The position numbers were made by a program, and so were the translations under genes. This document shows positions 1-7,666 of a DNA stretch of 64,000 nt, piece by piece (positions within the stretch are counted from its first letter, which is position 1; every line of letters starts with the position of its first letter). The DNA is from Desulfurivibrio sp. Its GTDB lineage: Bacteria; Desulfobacterota; Desulfobulbia; Desulfobulbales; SURF-16. The stretch is taken from positions 1 through 64,000 of the forward strand of contig QZKJ01000113.1 of NCBI GenBank assembly GCA_003605035.1. The letters run 5' to 3'. The notes under the pieces are model-generated. The model was not told the DNA's origin. It worked only from the letters and a program-made list of their open reading frames with translations, and made no database searches.

Positions 1-32
1 TGTTCGGCAATCGATGGTGTCGCTTTCTCCAT
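1..32 (-). CDS. 5' end of an unidentified gene running off the left edge
   Basis: Only ten codons (MEKATPSIAE) are visible, read leftward from an ATG at 32-30. A strong ribosome-binding site, GGAGGAGG (36-43 on the complement), lies three bases before the ATG, so the start is credible. The product cannot be named from ten residues. The palindromic sequence just upstream (78-108) would suit an autoregulated transcription factor, for example of TetR type, but that is inference only. Confidence 0.45.
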   Translation of the reverse strand, partial: MEKATPSIAE

Positions 33-77
33 AATCCTCCTCCGAAGGGTGTGATTTTCATTGAAGGATTATGTATA

Positions 78-108
78 TAGTACGCAATTAGAATGAACGT
101 ACGTACTA
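78..108. promoter_or_regulatory. Inverted repeat, candidate operator of the leftward gene
   Basis: TAGTACG at 78-84 is matched by CGTACTA at 102-108, and ACGTACGT at 97-104 is itself a palindrome. The site lies about 45-75 bases before the leftward start codon, where a dimeric repressor would bind. No protein partner can be assigned. Confidence 0.4.
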
Positions 109-228
109 AGTGGACTTCTTAAATAATTTTTTTTCCCGTCACTCTGAGCTGCAAGTCAGCACTGAGAATTTCATGCGCTCGCCCTGCGTTACCGGCAAGT
201 TCATTGACCGGGTCCGCTGAGTTCGGCG

Positions 229-1169
229 TTCTGCAACTAAAAAAACATGATCACCATATACAAAATATTTGAAATATACGGCGTTGATCCAGCCTTGGTA
301 AAACTGGTTCGTCACGGGAATAAGGAAATTTCTATTTATGAGACGTTTCTAAACAATCTCAAGCGGCTCGAAGTGTATCAGAGTTTTCAGAATCCAAATA
401 AATTTGGAAAAGCCAAAGCAATCGCAGTCTTTGCCCCATATTACAAAACGACCGGGATTTTTTTAGGTCTGTGGGACATTAAAGGATGTACAGCAAATTC
501 AGACTTCACGGAAGAAACTCTAGCTCTCTTGAAAGAGAATAAATTGCCTGAGGACTGGTTCAACCATGCCGCAAGATATGATTTACGAAGAAACAATATT
601 CTTGATGACTTATCGGAACGTCTAATCATCGAGTGGGGGGCAGCAACTGTCGCATGGGTCCAATCAAAAGATAAGGAAGTGGTAGAAATTAAAGGGAAAA
701 AATCAATCGGCGGTTTTCAATCATTTAGCTTAGTGGACTTGAATTATCAAGACCTGAAAAAATTAGTACAATTTCCAGATACAAACCTCACTTGGTTGAA
801 GGCTCTATCTTCCGTTAATGGCGTTTACCTAATTAAAGACAAAATATCAGGAAAACTATACGTCGGTTCAGCATACGGTGACCAAGGTATTTACGGCAGG
901 TGGTCTGCCTATGCAAAAAATGGTCATGGAGGTAACTTGGAATTAAAGGGATTAGACCCATCTACTTTTCAGTTCTCAATACTCGAGATCGTCCCAGCAA
1001 CTACGACCGCTGACGGAGTAATTGAATGCGAAAACAGATGGAAAGAGAAGTTGGGGACCAGACAATTCGGATTAAATAAAAACTGATAGCAGAACAAGCG
1101 CATTGAGAAGGACGCGAAGAAGCTCGGCGGCCATGACGGGCCAGGATTTGGGCGCGCCTCTGCGCGGCG
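229..1169 (+). mobile_element. Integron gene cassette carrying a GIY-YIG nuclease gene
   Basis: Cassettes are inserted between the G and TT of GTTRRRY core sites. Here the left junction is G/TTCTGC (228/229) and the right junction is G/TTAGGT (1169/1170). The ATG is only 18 bases inside the left end and the stop codon directly abuts the attC site, which is the usual tight cassette layout. The attC begins with GCAGAAC, the exact reverse complement of the cassette's own left end GTTCTGC, as expected if the two ends were joined in the excised circle. No integrase gene is visible, and I could not find a complete attC to the left of 228, so this could be a lone cassette or the end of an array that lies outside the window. 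Confidence 0.65.
247..1086 (+). CDS. GIY-YIG nuclease domain protein (cassette-borne)
   Basis: This 279-residue protein ends in a GIY-YIG endonuclease-type domain (about residues 188-279). Visible marks are GVY near residue 192, YVGSA near 205, a conserved arginine in YGRW, and a glutamate in ENRWKEKLG, which fit the two tyrosines, Arg and metal-binding Glu of the family. The first 185 residues match nothing I recognise. The family cuts DNA or RNA by a metal-dependent single active site; whether this one is a defence nuclease, a homing enzyme or something else is not visible. The gene is much richer in A+T than its neighbours and lies inside an apparent integron cassette, both signs of horizontal transfer. 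No Shine-Dalgarno precedes the ATG (it follows an A-run), which is common for cassette genes. Confidence 0.85.
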   Translation: MITIYKIFEIYGVDPALVKLVRHGNKEISIYETFLNNLKRLEVYQSFQNPNKFGKAKAIAVFAPYYKTTGIFLGLWDIKGCTANSDFTEETLALLKENKLPEDWFNHAARYDLRRNNILDDLSERLIIEWGAATVAWVQSKDKEVVEIKGKKSIGGFQSFSLVDLNYQDLKKLVQFPDTNLTWLKALSSVNGVYLIKDKISGKLYVGSAYGDQGIYGRWSAYAKNGHGGNLELKGLDPSTFQFSILEIVPATTTADGVIECENRWKEKLGTRQFGLNKN

Positions 1170-1175
1170 TTAGGT
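1089..1175 (+). other. attC recombination site of the cassette
   Basis: An 87-bp imperfect palindrome. The outer boxes are GCAGAAC (1089-1095) and GTTAGGT (1169-1175, fitting GTTRRRY). Inner arms pair GCGCA (1098-1102) with TGCGC (1161-1165) and GAG (1105-1107) with CTC (1158-1160). Two unpaired T residues (1103-1104) sit on one arm only; such extrahelical bases are what orients the folded single strand for integrase. The central 40 bases form the variable loop. Confidence 0.7.
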
Positions 1176-1209
1176 CTCAGCCAATTGCCATTGCCAGCCA
1201 GGGGAGTGA

Positions 1210-1270
1210 GGGGACGGCGTTAGGTTAATAAGATAATGCGTAAATAAACTATTAAACTAACTCCGTCCCC
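1210..1270. repeat. Long inverted repeat, REP/MITE-like
   Basis: GGGGACGG-C-GTTAG-G-TTAATA at 1210-1230 faces its near-perfect complement at 1250-1270 (two differing positions), with about 20 bases between. The form, a GGGGACGG end leading into an A+T-rich stem, resembles REP elements mobilised by IS200-like REP-associated transposases. No such transposase is in the window. The left arm shares the 11-mer CGGCGTTAGGT with the end of the neighbouring attC site. Confidence 0.55.
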
Positions 1271-1605
1271 ATTGCCCGTCCGACATGGCTTTAAGGTTAT
1301 CTCGGGCTTTAGTGGCGCCACTCCTGAGTTATGGTTAAATCTTCAAAAGAATTATGACCTTATGGCATGCAGCCCATGATTCAAATTCATGGAAATCCGT
1401 TAAACCGATTTTCTCAGCAACTATGCCTGATCACGCATAATAACAGCAGCGAACAAGGCGTTGCACATTGACCGCAAGGGGCGGCTTTTTTTGAGCCTTG
1501 CCAAGCATTGGTGTCTACATTGCTTTTTGCAAAATTTCCAGCTCCCTTGCGGCAAATGCACTATTCGGCCCCGCAGGACATGCGAATGAATGAGGGAGCG
1601 TCGTC
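1271..1605. other. Intergenic region with a weak terminator-like hairpin
   Basis: No gene seen. The only structure is nested: CCGC (1472-1475) pairs with GCGG (1481-1484) and is followed by seven T (1486-1492), and CAAGGC (1454-1459) pairs with GCCTTG (1495-1500) outside it. It could end transcription of the cassette or be a decayed attC-like fold (it opens with GAACAAGGC). The following gene has its ribosome-binding site at 1592-1597. Confidence 0.35.
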
Positions 1606-2952
1606 ATGAGAGTACAGGTTTTCAAAACATGGGACCGCGTTCGTTCCAGTTTCTGGTTTCTCCCGGCAATCATGGCCGGCGGGGCGATGGTGTCGGCCTT
1701 CGCAACCGTCGCCTTGGATACGCCGGTGACGGACTGGCTGACGCTTCACTGGGGTTTGACTTTCACCGGTGGAGCGGAGGGGGCGAGTGCCTTGCTGGGG
1801 GCCATCGCCGGATCAATGATCACCATCGCCGGGGTGGTCTTCTCGATGACCCTGGTCGCCCTGTCGCTTGCCTCGTCACAGCTCGGACCCCGTCTGCTCC
1901 GCAATTTCATGCGCGACGCCACGACTCAAATAGTACTCGGTACCTTCGTCGCTACCTTCCTGTACTGCCTGCTCGTCCTCCGCACCATCCGCCGCGCTGA
2001 GGAGGTCGCCTTCGTCCCCCACCTGTCTGTCACCTTCGGTGTGCTGCTCGCGGTGGTGAGTGTGGGGGTGTTGATCTACTTCATCCACCACGTGTCCGTT
2101 TCCATCCAGGCCAACGAGATCGTGGCGCGGGTTGGAACGGAGTTGATTGAGGGAATAGAGCGGCTGTTTCCGGAAAACATCGGACGGGGAGCGCCACGGA
2201 TTCCGACGGAGCCACCCGACGCAGACTTCCTCGACACGTTCGATCGGCAGGCGCGTCCGATTGGATCTGCCGGGGACGGCTATCTCCAGTTCGTCGATGG
2301 GGACGCCTTGATGGAGTTGGCCATGCAGGAGGATGTCGTTATTCGACTGGAGCGACGCCCCGGCCACTATGTCGTTGCCACCCGCCCGCTGGCGCTGGTC
2401 TGGCCGGGAAATAGGGTTACCGATCAGCTGGTGGAACGCGTCAATTCCGCGTTCGCCCTGGGTAACCAGCGTACGTCCGGGCAGGACATTGAGTTTGCGG
2501 TCAACCAGCTTGTCGAAATCGCGGTGCGAGCCCTCTCCCCCGGGTTGAATGATCCGTTCACGGCAATGACGTGTGTGGACCACTTGGGCTCGGCGCTGTG
2601 CCGCCTGGCTCAACGAGGCATGCCCTCGCCTTATCGGCATGACACTCAGGATCAGCTTCGGATCATTACCCCTGTCTTCACGTTCCCGGAAGTCACGGAC
2701 GCGGCATTCAACCAGATCAGGCAATATGCCCGTTCCAGCACTGCGGTGACCATCCGTCTGCTGGAAACGATTGCCGTGGTCGCGGGATCCGTACAGCGGC
2801 CAGAGGACCGCGCTGCGCTGTTACGGCACGCCAGGATGATCGCCCGCGGGGCACGTGGCGGGTTGCCGGAAGACGAGGACCGCCAGGAGGTGGAGGAACG
2901 CTTCCAATCAGCGAACCAATTGTTGAGCGAGTCGCCGGATTCTAACCGCTGA
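1606..2952 (+). CDS. DUF2254 family membrane protein
   Basis: A 448-residue inner-membrane protein of the DUF2254 family. Four hydrophobic segments lie in the first 170 residues (about 17-37, 62-88, 108-126 and 142-165), with the family-typical stretch SLASSQLGPRLLRNF near residue 90. The rest is a soluble cytoplasmic domain. Function of the family is unknown; a transport or channel-like role has been guessed from its topology only. The start is the ATG with GGGAG eight bases upstream; another ATG sixteen bases earlier is in a different frame. It stands alone on the plus strand between the cassette region and a toxin-antitoxin pair, with ordinary high-G+C codon use unlike the cassette gene. 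Confidence 0.88.
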   Translation: MRVQVFKTWDRVRSSFWFLPAIMAGGAMVSAFATVALDTPVTDWLTLHWGLTFTGGAEGASALLGAIAGSMITIAGVVFSMTLVALSLASSQLGPRLLRNFMRDATTQIVLGTFVATFLYCLLVLRTIRRAEEVAFVPHLSVTFGVLLAVVSVGVLIYFIHHVSVSIQANEIVARVGTELIEGIERLFPENIGRGAPRIPTEPPDADFLDTFDRQARPIGSAGDGYLQFVDGDALMELAMQEDVVIRLERRPGHYVVATRPLALVWPGNRVTDQLVERVNSAFALGNQRTSGQDIEFAVNQLVEIAVRALSPGLNDPFTAMTCVDHLGSALCRLAQRGMPSPYRHDTQDQLRIITPVFTFPEVTDAAFNQIRQYARSSTAVTIRLLETIAVVAGSVQRPEDRAALLRHARMIARGARGGLPEDEDRQEVEERFQSANQLLSESPDSNR

Positions 2953-3082
2953 AATGCACGTACGCAGCATGGTTGGGTTGAGGAACGAAACCCGATATTA
3001 ACGGACATTGCCAAATGGCAACATGATCACTGATGCATTCAAGAGACTCGTGTGAAAAATTAACTGCCAGCTCATTCGCGCC

Positions 3083-3111
3083 TTGCCTTTTCCGTTGCTT
3101 ATAGTTAAAAT
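3083..3111 (+). promoter_or_regulatory. Promoter of the toxin-antitoxin operon
   Basis: TTGCCT (3083-3088), a 17-base spacer and TAAAAT (3106-3111) make a good sigma-70 promoter. The expected start of transcription, about seven bases after the -10 box, coincides with the toxin's ATG at 3118, and no ribosome-binding site precedes it, so the message may be leaderless. Confidence 0.6.
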
Positions 3112-3117
3112 AGTTGT

Positions 3118-3372
3118 ATGTACAAAATAACGTTCAGCAAAAATGCGGATAAGGTTCTTCGCCGGATGCCACGCAATATCGCATTACCCATCGGCAAGAA
3201 AATAAAGGAGCTGGCCGGCAATCCTCATTCGATGCGAAACGTGAAAAAATTAACAAACCATCCCGGGTACAGGCTTCGAGTCGGTGATTGGCGAATCGTT
3301 TACAGCGTCAATGACAATGAACTTTTAATCCATGTCATCAACGTGAAAATTCGAGGGGAGGCATACAAATGA
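3118..3372 (+). CDS. RelE/ParE-family toxin
   Basis: An 84-residue protein with the compact RelE fold signature: basic N-terminal helices (KNADKVLRRMP), then NVKKLTNHPGYRLRVGDWRI, and the strand IHVINVKIRGEAY. Members act as ribosome-dependent mRNA endonucleases or gyrase poisons; the arginines in RLRVGDWRIVY are in the place of the RelE catalytic and substrate-binding residues. Its stop overlaps the antitoxin start by four bases (ATGA), so the two are translationally coupled, with the toxin first as in higBA. No Shine-Dalgarno is present at the ATG and the promoter lies directly before it, suggesting leaderless translation. Confidence 0.9.
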   Translation: MYKITFSKNADKVLRRMPRNIALPIGKKIKELAGNPHSMRNVKKLTNHPGYRLRVGDWRIVYSVNDNELLIHVINVKIRGEAYK

Positions 3373-3740
3373 ATGTTCAAATTATTGAAAAAAACGGAAA
3401 ACCCGAATGGGCTGTTATCCCCTACAGTGAGTATCAGAAACTTCAGGAGGCCCTCGAAGACGCTGAAGATAGAAAAGACATAGAAGAAAATTTCAAGGCT
3501 GTTCAGGAAGGCAAGGAAATAACGGTGCCAGGGGAAGTCACCTTTGCGATACTCGACGGAATGAGCCCAGTCCGTGCATGGAGAGAGCATAAACAGATCA
3601 AAATGAGTGAACTGGCAAAAAAAGTCGGTATCAGTTCAGCCTATCTTTCGCAAATTGAGAACGGCAAAAGAAACCCGACAATCGACACCCTGAAAGCGAT
3701 TGCCAAAGCACTTAACATTGATATTGAGATGCTCATATAA
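3369..3740 (+). CDS. Antitoxin: Phd-like N-terminus plus XRE-type HTH
   Basis: The 123-residue partner of the preceding toxin. The first 35 residues (VQIIEKNGKPEWAVIPYSEY) look like a Phd/YefM-type segment. After an acidic linker, residues 68-123 form an HTH_3 domain (MSELAKKVGISSAYLSQIEN) that should bind the operon promoter. It therefore probably both neutralises the toxin and represses transcription. Fusion of a Phd-like segment to an XRE domain is a known but less usual antitoxin layout. The gene starts inside the toxin stop codon (ATGA). Confidence 0.88.
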   Translation: MNVQIIEKNGKPEWAVIPYSEYQKLQEALEDAEDRKDIEENFKAVQEGKEITVPGEVTFAILDGMSPVRAWREHKQIKMSELAKKVGISSAYLSQIENGKRNPTIDTLKAIAKALNIDIEMLI

Positions 3741-3894
3741 AAAACACATAATCACCTGGTTTTCCTATACGGACCGCCTGCCTGCGGAAATGCGGGGAGT
3801 TTTTCCCAGGGAGGTTGTTGCGGGGTATTTGGCGGCGCATCCGGTTGACTGCCGCAGCTGATTTAAAACGTGCGACAGGCGCGGGGTGGCAAGC

Positions 3895-4956
3895 ATGAAC
3901 GTGAACCTGGAACTTGGCATCGTTCTTCTCAAATGGACTTCGCAGGTGTTGATCGCCGTGGTCGGGGTCTGGGGTCTGGTCAGCGACCCCTTTGACACGG
4001 ATGCCGCCTCCGGCCGGCGCCGGCTGAACCGGGCCGGCTGGCTCAAGATCGTTTTAATGGCGATCGGGTTTCTGCTCTTTGCCCTCACCGATGCCAATGA
4101 GCGCCGCGCCGCGGAGGCCCAGCGCCAACGCCAGGAGCAACAGATCGCCATGCAGCGGCAGACCGTTGCCGCCCAGGACACCCAGCTGGCCTATCTGCGC
4201 AAGCTCATTCTCCTCCAGTACCGCATGTCGGAGCTGGGCCTCGTGCTTGAATTCCCGAAAAACGTCATGCGGGAGATGTGGAGCGCCATAGAAGGTTACC
4301 AGCCAAAGCCGCCGCAGCTCCAGGCGGACAGAACGCAGCTTGCCTATATCGCGGCCGCCATGCGCGCCGGGACAGCCGTGGTCCGCTTTGACGGAACGGG
4401 CCGCGGCGAGCTGCAGTACAGTCTCAACCGGCCGCAGGGCCTTACCGGCGGCAGAATCACTGAGTCTGAGCCGGCATGGGCGGCCTTTGACGGCGCCTTT
4501 CGCGCCTTGTTTGGCGGCAGATTCGAGATGATGAGCGAGTCGGGACGCACGTTGGTTGATCTTGTCAATCCGGCCTCGCGCACCTCGGTCACCTTTGGGG
4601 GAAATGCGGTTTCGTTCAGCGTCAGGGAGCCTGAGGTGCGCCTGGATGAACTGAGCGGCACGCTGTCGTTTGTCTGCGGCAAGGATGACCTGCTGTTCGT
4701 CATGGAGGAGGCCTTTGACGGCGGCGAAGAGGCGCAGGCCCGGATGGCCGAGAAGATGCACTTCGGCCCGGTAAAGGCCCGCCTGACCTCAAAGGACCCC
4801 AGGGTGCAGTGGGATCAGAAAATCCAGCTTGACTGGCGCCCCGTCATCAGCCGGCGAATTGGCGAGACCGATACCGGCAGGATCTTTGAACTGGGCGAAT
4901 GGCATTCCGGGCCCAGTCCGGTGCAGGCAACCTTTTCCAGGCTGGGGTTTGAGTGA
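3895..4956 (+). CDS. Unrecognised membrane-anchored coiled-coil protein
   Basis: A protein of about 353 residues that I do not recognise. Two hydrophobic segments (about residues 8-28 and 47-65) bracket a short charged loop, followed by a Gln/Arg-rich helix, likely coiled coil (QRQRQEQQIAMQRQTVAAQ), and a soluble domain of about 250 residues rich in beta-type sequence. I start it at the ATG 3895, which has GGTGG five bases upstream; a GTG at 3886 would add three residues. It is flanked by the toxin-antitoxin pair and the efflux operon and shares no overlap with either. The long soluble C-terminus could sense or bind something, but nothing visible says what. Confidence 0.75.
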   Translation: MNVNLELGIVLLKWTSQVLIAVVGVWGLVSDPFDTDAASGRRRLNRAGWLKIVLMAIGFLLFALTDANERRAAEAQRQRQEQQIAMQRQTVAAQDTQLAYLRKLILLQYRMSELGLVLEFPKNVMREMWSAIEGYQPKPPQLQADRTQLAYIAAAMRAGTAVVRFDGTGRGELQYSLNRPQGLTGGRITESEPAWAAFDGAFRALFGGRFEMMSESGRTLVDLVNPASRTSVTFGGNAVSFSVREPEVRLDELSGTLSFVCGKDDLLFVMEEAFDGGEEAQARMAEKMHFGPVKARLTSKDPRVQWDQKIQLDWRPVISRRIGETDTGRIFELGEWHSGPSPVQATFSRLGFE

Positions 4957-5176
4957 GGCCGGCGGCTGAATCGCCGGGGCGGCCGGAAAATTTCCTTTGC
5001 GGAAAAATGAAACTTTTCTTTTAATGATGACTGCGTGGCCGGGAAGAGATAAGATGCCGGGCATTGCCTGGTTATCGTAATGTATTCACAGAGCTATCCG
5101 CCCAGGGAGGCCGGGTGGCTCAAGTTACGATGAGGGATTGCCCCCGTCCCTGACGGTGCTGCCGGAGAGAGTGACA

Positions 5177-6526
5177 ATGATGAGAGCCGTTGTTTTTCTG
5201 CTGGTCGTCGTTTTCTGCAATGCCACGGCCTTGCCCATGGCTGCCGGAGGCGAGAAAGTGATCAGCCTGCGGGAAGCCATTCTGACAAGTTTCTCCAACA
5301 ATCATGAGCTGAAGGGCCGGCAGAGCGCACTTGCGGCCGGCCAGGCCGATATCGGCATTGCCAGAAGCTCCCTGCTGCCTTCGCTGGCCCTCGAGGAAAA
5401 GTTTCAGCGCACCGCCAATCCCACCTATTCCTTCATGTCCAAGCTCAATCAGGAGCGTTTCACCGCCCGGGATTTCGCCATCGACTCCCTCAACAATCCC
5501 GACGAGATCAGCGATTTCCAGACCATGTTTTCCATCGAACAGCCGCTTTTTGTCCGACCGGCGAATATCGGCCTGGCCATGGCGAAAAATCAGCAGGAGA
5601 TAGCCAACCGGGAGTATCAGCGCAAAAAGGAAGAGCTTGCCCTGGAGGTGGTGAAAACCTTTCTCATGGTGCGCACCAGCCGGGAATATGCGGCTGTGGC
5701 GGCAAAAGGGGTGGCTGACGCCAAAGAGCACGTCCGGCTGAGCGAGCTGCGTTTCAACAACGGGCTGGGCCTCTATTCGGATACCCTGCGGGCGCGCACC
5801 GCCCTGGCCGACGCGGAGCAGCAGCTGGTGAGCGCGCAGAAAAATCATGATGTGGCCAAAAAAGGGCTGGGGCTGCTGCTCGGCCTTGCGGACCCGGTGG
5901 ATGCGGGCCAGGAGAAGGTGGAACTGCCGCTCCTGGCCATGGATTACTACACCGAGGCCAGCCTGCAGCGGGAGGATGTCAAGGCCATGGAGGGCCAGCG
6001 GGAAAACGCCAGGAAAAACCTGGCGCTCGCCACCGCCGGCTACCTGCCCACCCTGGGCCTGGCCGGCTCCTATATGCTGAACGACCATAATGTGCCGCTG
6101 GGCTCCGAAGGGGAAAGCTGGCTGGTGGCGGCGGTGCTGCGCTGGCAGCTCTTTGACGGCGCCAAAAGAGAATACGAACGGGTCAAGGCCAGACACCTGA
6201 TCGCTGAGACGGACCAGCATCTGGAGGGCCTGAAAAAGGCGGTGGAATTCAAGGTTTACGAAGCATACCAGTCGGTGGCGGAAACCGGCAAAAATCTGGA
6301 GCTGGCCCGCTCCGCCCTGCTGATGGCCGAGGAGGGGCAGCGCCTGGTGCAGGTCCGCTATGAAAATTCATTGTCGCCCATGATTGATCTGCTAGATGCC
6401 CAGGTGGCCCTTGACCATGCCCGGGCCGTGGTGGTGGCCAGGGAAAATGATCATGAACTGGTCAAGGCCAGACTCAGCTATGAGAGCGGCACCATTCTCC
6501 ATGATCTGCAGGTTGACAGCCAATAA
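5177..6526 (+). CDS. TolC-family outer membrane efflux protein
   Basis: About 449 residues after a start at ATG 5177, which has GGAGAG nine bases before it. A signal peptide (VVFLLVVVFCNATALPMAAG) is followed by two outer membrane efflux protein repeats, each opening with long amphipathic helices (SLREAILTSFSNNHELKG and REDVKAMEGQRENARKNLAL). Trimers of this family form the beta-barrel and periplasmic tunnel of tripartite exporters. It is the first gene of an operon: the adaptor starts 15 bases after its stop, and the pump overlaps the adaptor. Putting the outer membrane factor first is common in delta-type and other anaerobic proteobacteria. Substrate cannot be told from sequence. Confidence 0.93.
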   Translation: MMRAVVFLLVVVFCNATALPMAAGGEKVISLREAILTSFSNNHELKGRQSALAAGQADIGIARSSLLPSLALEEKFQRTANPTYSFMSKLNQERFTARDFAIDSLNNPDEISDFQTMFSIEQPLFVRPANIGLAMAKNQQEIANREYQRKKEELALEVVKTFLMVRTSREYAAVAAKGVADAKEHVRLSELRFNNGLGLYSDTLRARTALADAEQQLVSAQKNHDVAKKGLGLLLGLADPVDAGQEKVELPLLAMDYYTEASLQREDVKAMEGQRENARKNLALATAGYLPTLGLAGSYMLNDHNVPLGSEGESWLVAAVLRWQLFDGAKREYERVKARHLIAETDQHLEGLKKAVEFKVYEAYQSVAETGKNLELARSALLMAEEGQRLVQVRYENSLSPMIDLLDAQVALDHARAVVVARENDHELVKARLSYESGTILHDLQVDSQ

Positions 6527-6541
6527 CAGGGAGTGCAATTG

Positions 6542-7666
6542 ATGAAAGCAAAAATAGTCAAGGTGTTGGTCGTTGCGGCTTTGTCCCTGCTGCCGGCCGG
6601 CTGCCGGGACAAAACAGGTCCGGCAACCGTGGAGGTCAAGCGGCCGCTGGTGTCCGGCGTGCAGTCCGCCGAGGTGGTCAGCACGGAGATTGACGATTAT
6701 TACGAGTCGTCGGCCACGGTCAAGGCGAAAACCGAAAGTGTGGTGGCGGCGCGCATGATGGGCACGGTGACCATGCTGGCCGTTAAGGAAGGGGAGAGGG
6801 TCAAGGCCGGCCAGCTCCTGCTTACCCTGGATGACCGTGATGTCAGGCAGAAGATCCAGGCCGCCCGGGCCGCCCTGGCTGAGGCGGAAAGCGGCATGGC
6901 CGCGGCCGCCAGGCAGAAGGAGCTGGCCGGCATCACCTACGGGCGCTTCAGCAATCTTTATGACGGCAAGGCCCTGACCAGGCAGGAACTGGACGAGGCC
7001 CGGACCCGCCTGCAGGTAGCTGAGCTGGAACACGGGCGGATGAGCGAGATGGTGAACCGGGCCGGGGCCGGACTGGCCGAGGCCAGGGTCTATCAGGATT
7101 TCACCCGGGTCAGCTCGCCGGTTGACGGCCTGGTGAAAACAAAACAGATCGAGCTGGGCGCCATGGCCATGCCCGGGGTGCCGCTCTTTACCATTGAGGA
7201 CAACTCCTCCTTCCGGCTGGAGATCGGGGTGAACGAAACCATGGTCGACCGGCTGGCCCCGGGACTGCCGGTGGCGGTCAGTATCCCGGCCACCGGCATG
7301 GAGCTTGCGGGCGCGATTACCGACGTGGTGCCGGCGGTTGATCCCAGAACGCGCAATTTCCTGGTCAAGATCGAGGTGGCGGGGGCCGGGCTGCAGAGCG
7401 GCATGTATGCCAGGGTGCGCCTGCCGGTGGGCAAACGCCCGGCCATCCTGCTGCCCCGGGAGATTATTGTCGAAAAAGGGCAGCTGCACGGGGTGTATAC
7501 CGTGGAAGCCGGCGAGGTCATCACCTATCGTCTGGTCCGGCTCGGCAAATTGTACGGCGACAAGCAGGAGATCCTGGCCGGGCTGCAGCCGGGCGATAAG
7601 GTGATTGCCGGCGGGGTGGACAGGGCGGTGGACGGAGGTCTGCTGCAAGGGGATCAGGGGCAATGA
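6542..7666 (+). CDS. RND efflux periplasmic adaptor lipoprotein
   Basis: A 374-residue membrane fusion protein. The start is ATG 6542 with GGGAG nine bases upstream. The N-terminus is a lipoprotein signal ending in LLPAGC, so it should be lipid-anchored at the inner membrane facing the periplasm. The usual order follows: lipoyl half-motif ([20 protein letters not shown], about residues 77-96), a helical hairpin (about 105-175), the second lipoyl half ([18 protein letters not shown]), then beta-barrel and membrane-proximal domains. It bridges the TolC-like protein and the pump, and its stop overlaps the pump start (ATGA). Confidence 0.95.
   Translation: MKAKIVKVLVVAALSLLPAGCRDKTGPATVEVKRPLVSGVQSAEVVSTEIDDYYESSATVKAKTESVVAARMMGTVTMLAVKEGERVKAGQLLLTLDDRDVRQKIQAARAALAEAESGMAAAARQKELAGITYGRFSNLYDGKALTRQELDEARTRLQVAELEHGRMSEMVNRAGAGLAEARVYQDFTRVSSPVDGLVKTKQIELGAMAMPGVPLFTIEDNSSFRLEIGVNETMVDRLAPGLPVAVSIPATGMELAGAITDVVPAVDPRTRNFLVKIEVAGAGLQSGMYARVRLPVGKRPAILLPREIIVEKGQLHGVYTVEAGEVITYRLVRLGKLYGDKQEILAGLQPGDKVIAGGVDRAVDGGLLQGDQGQ

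Noticed and set aside
1451-1510. Second attC site (GAACAAGGC ... GCCTTG)
   Set aside because: There is no closing GTTRRRY core, so it is left as a terminator-like hairpin.
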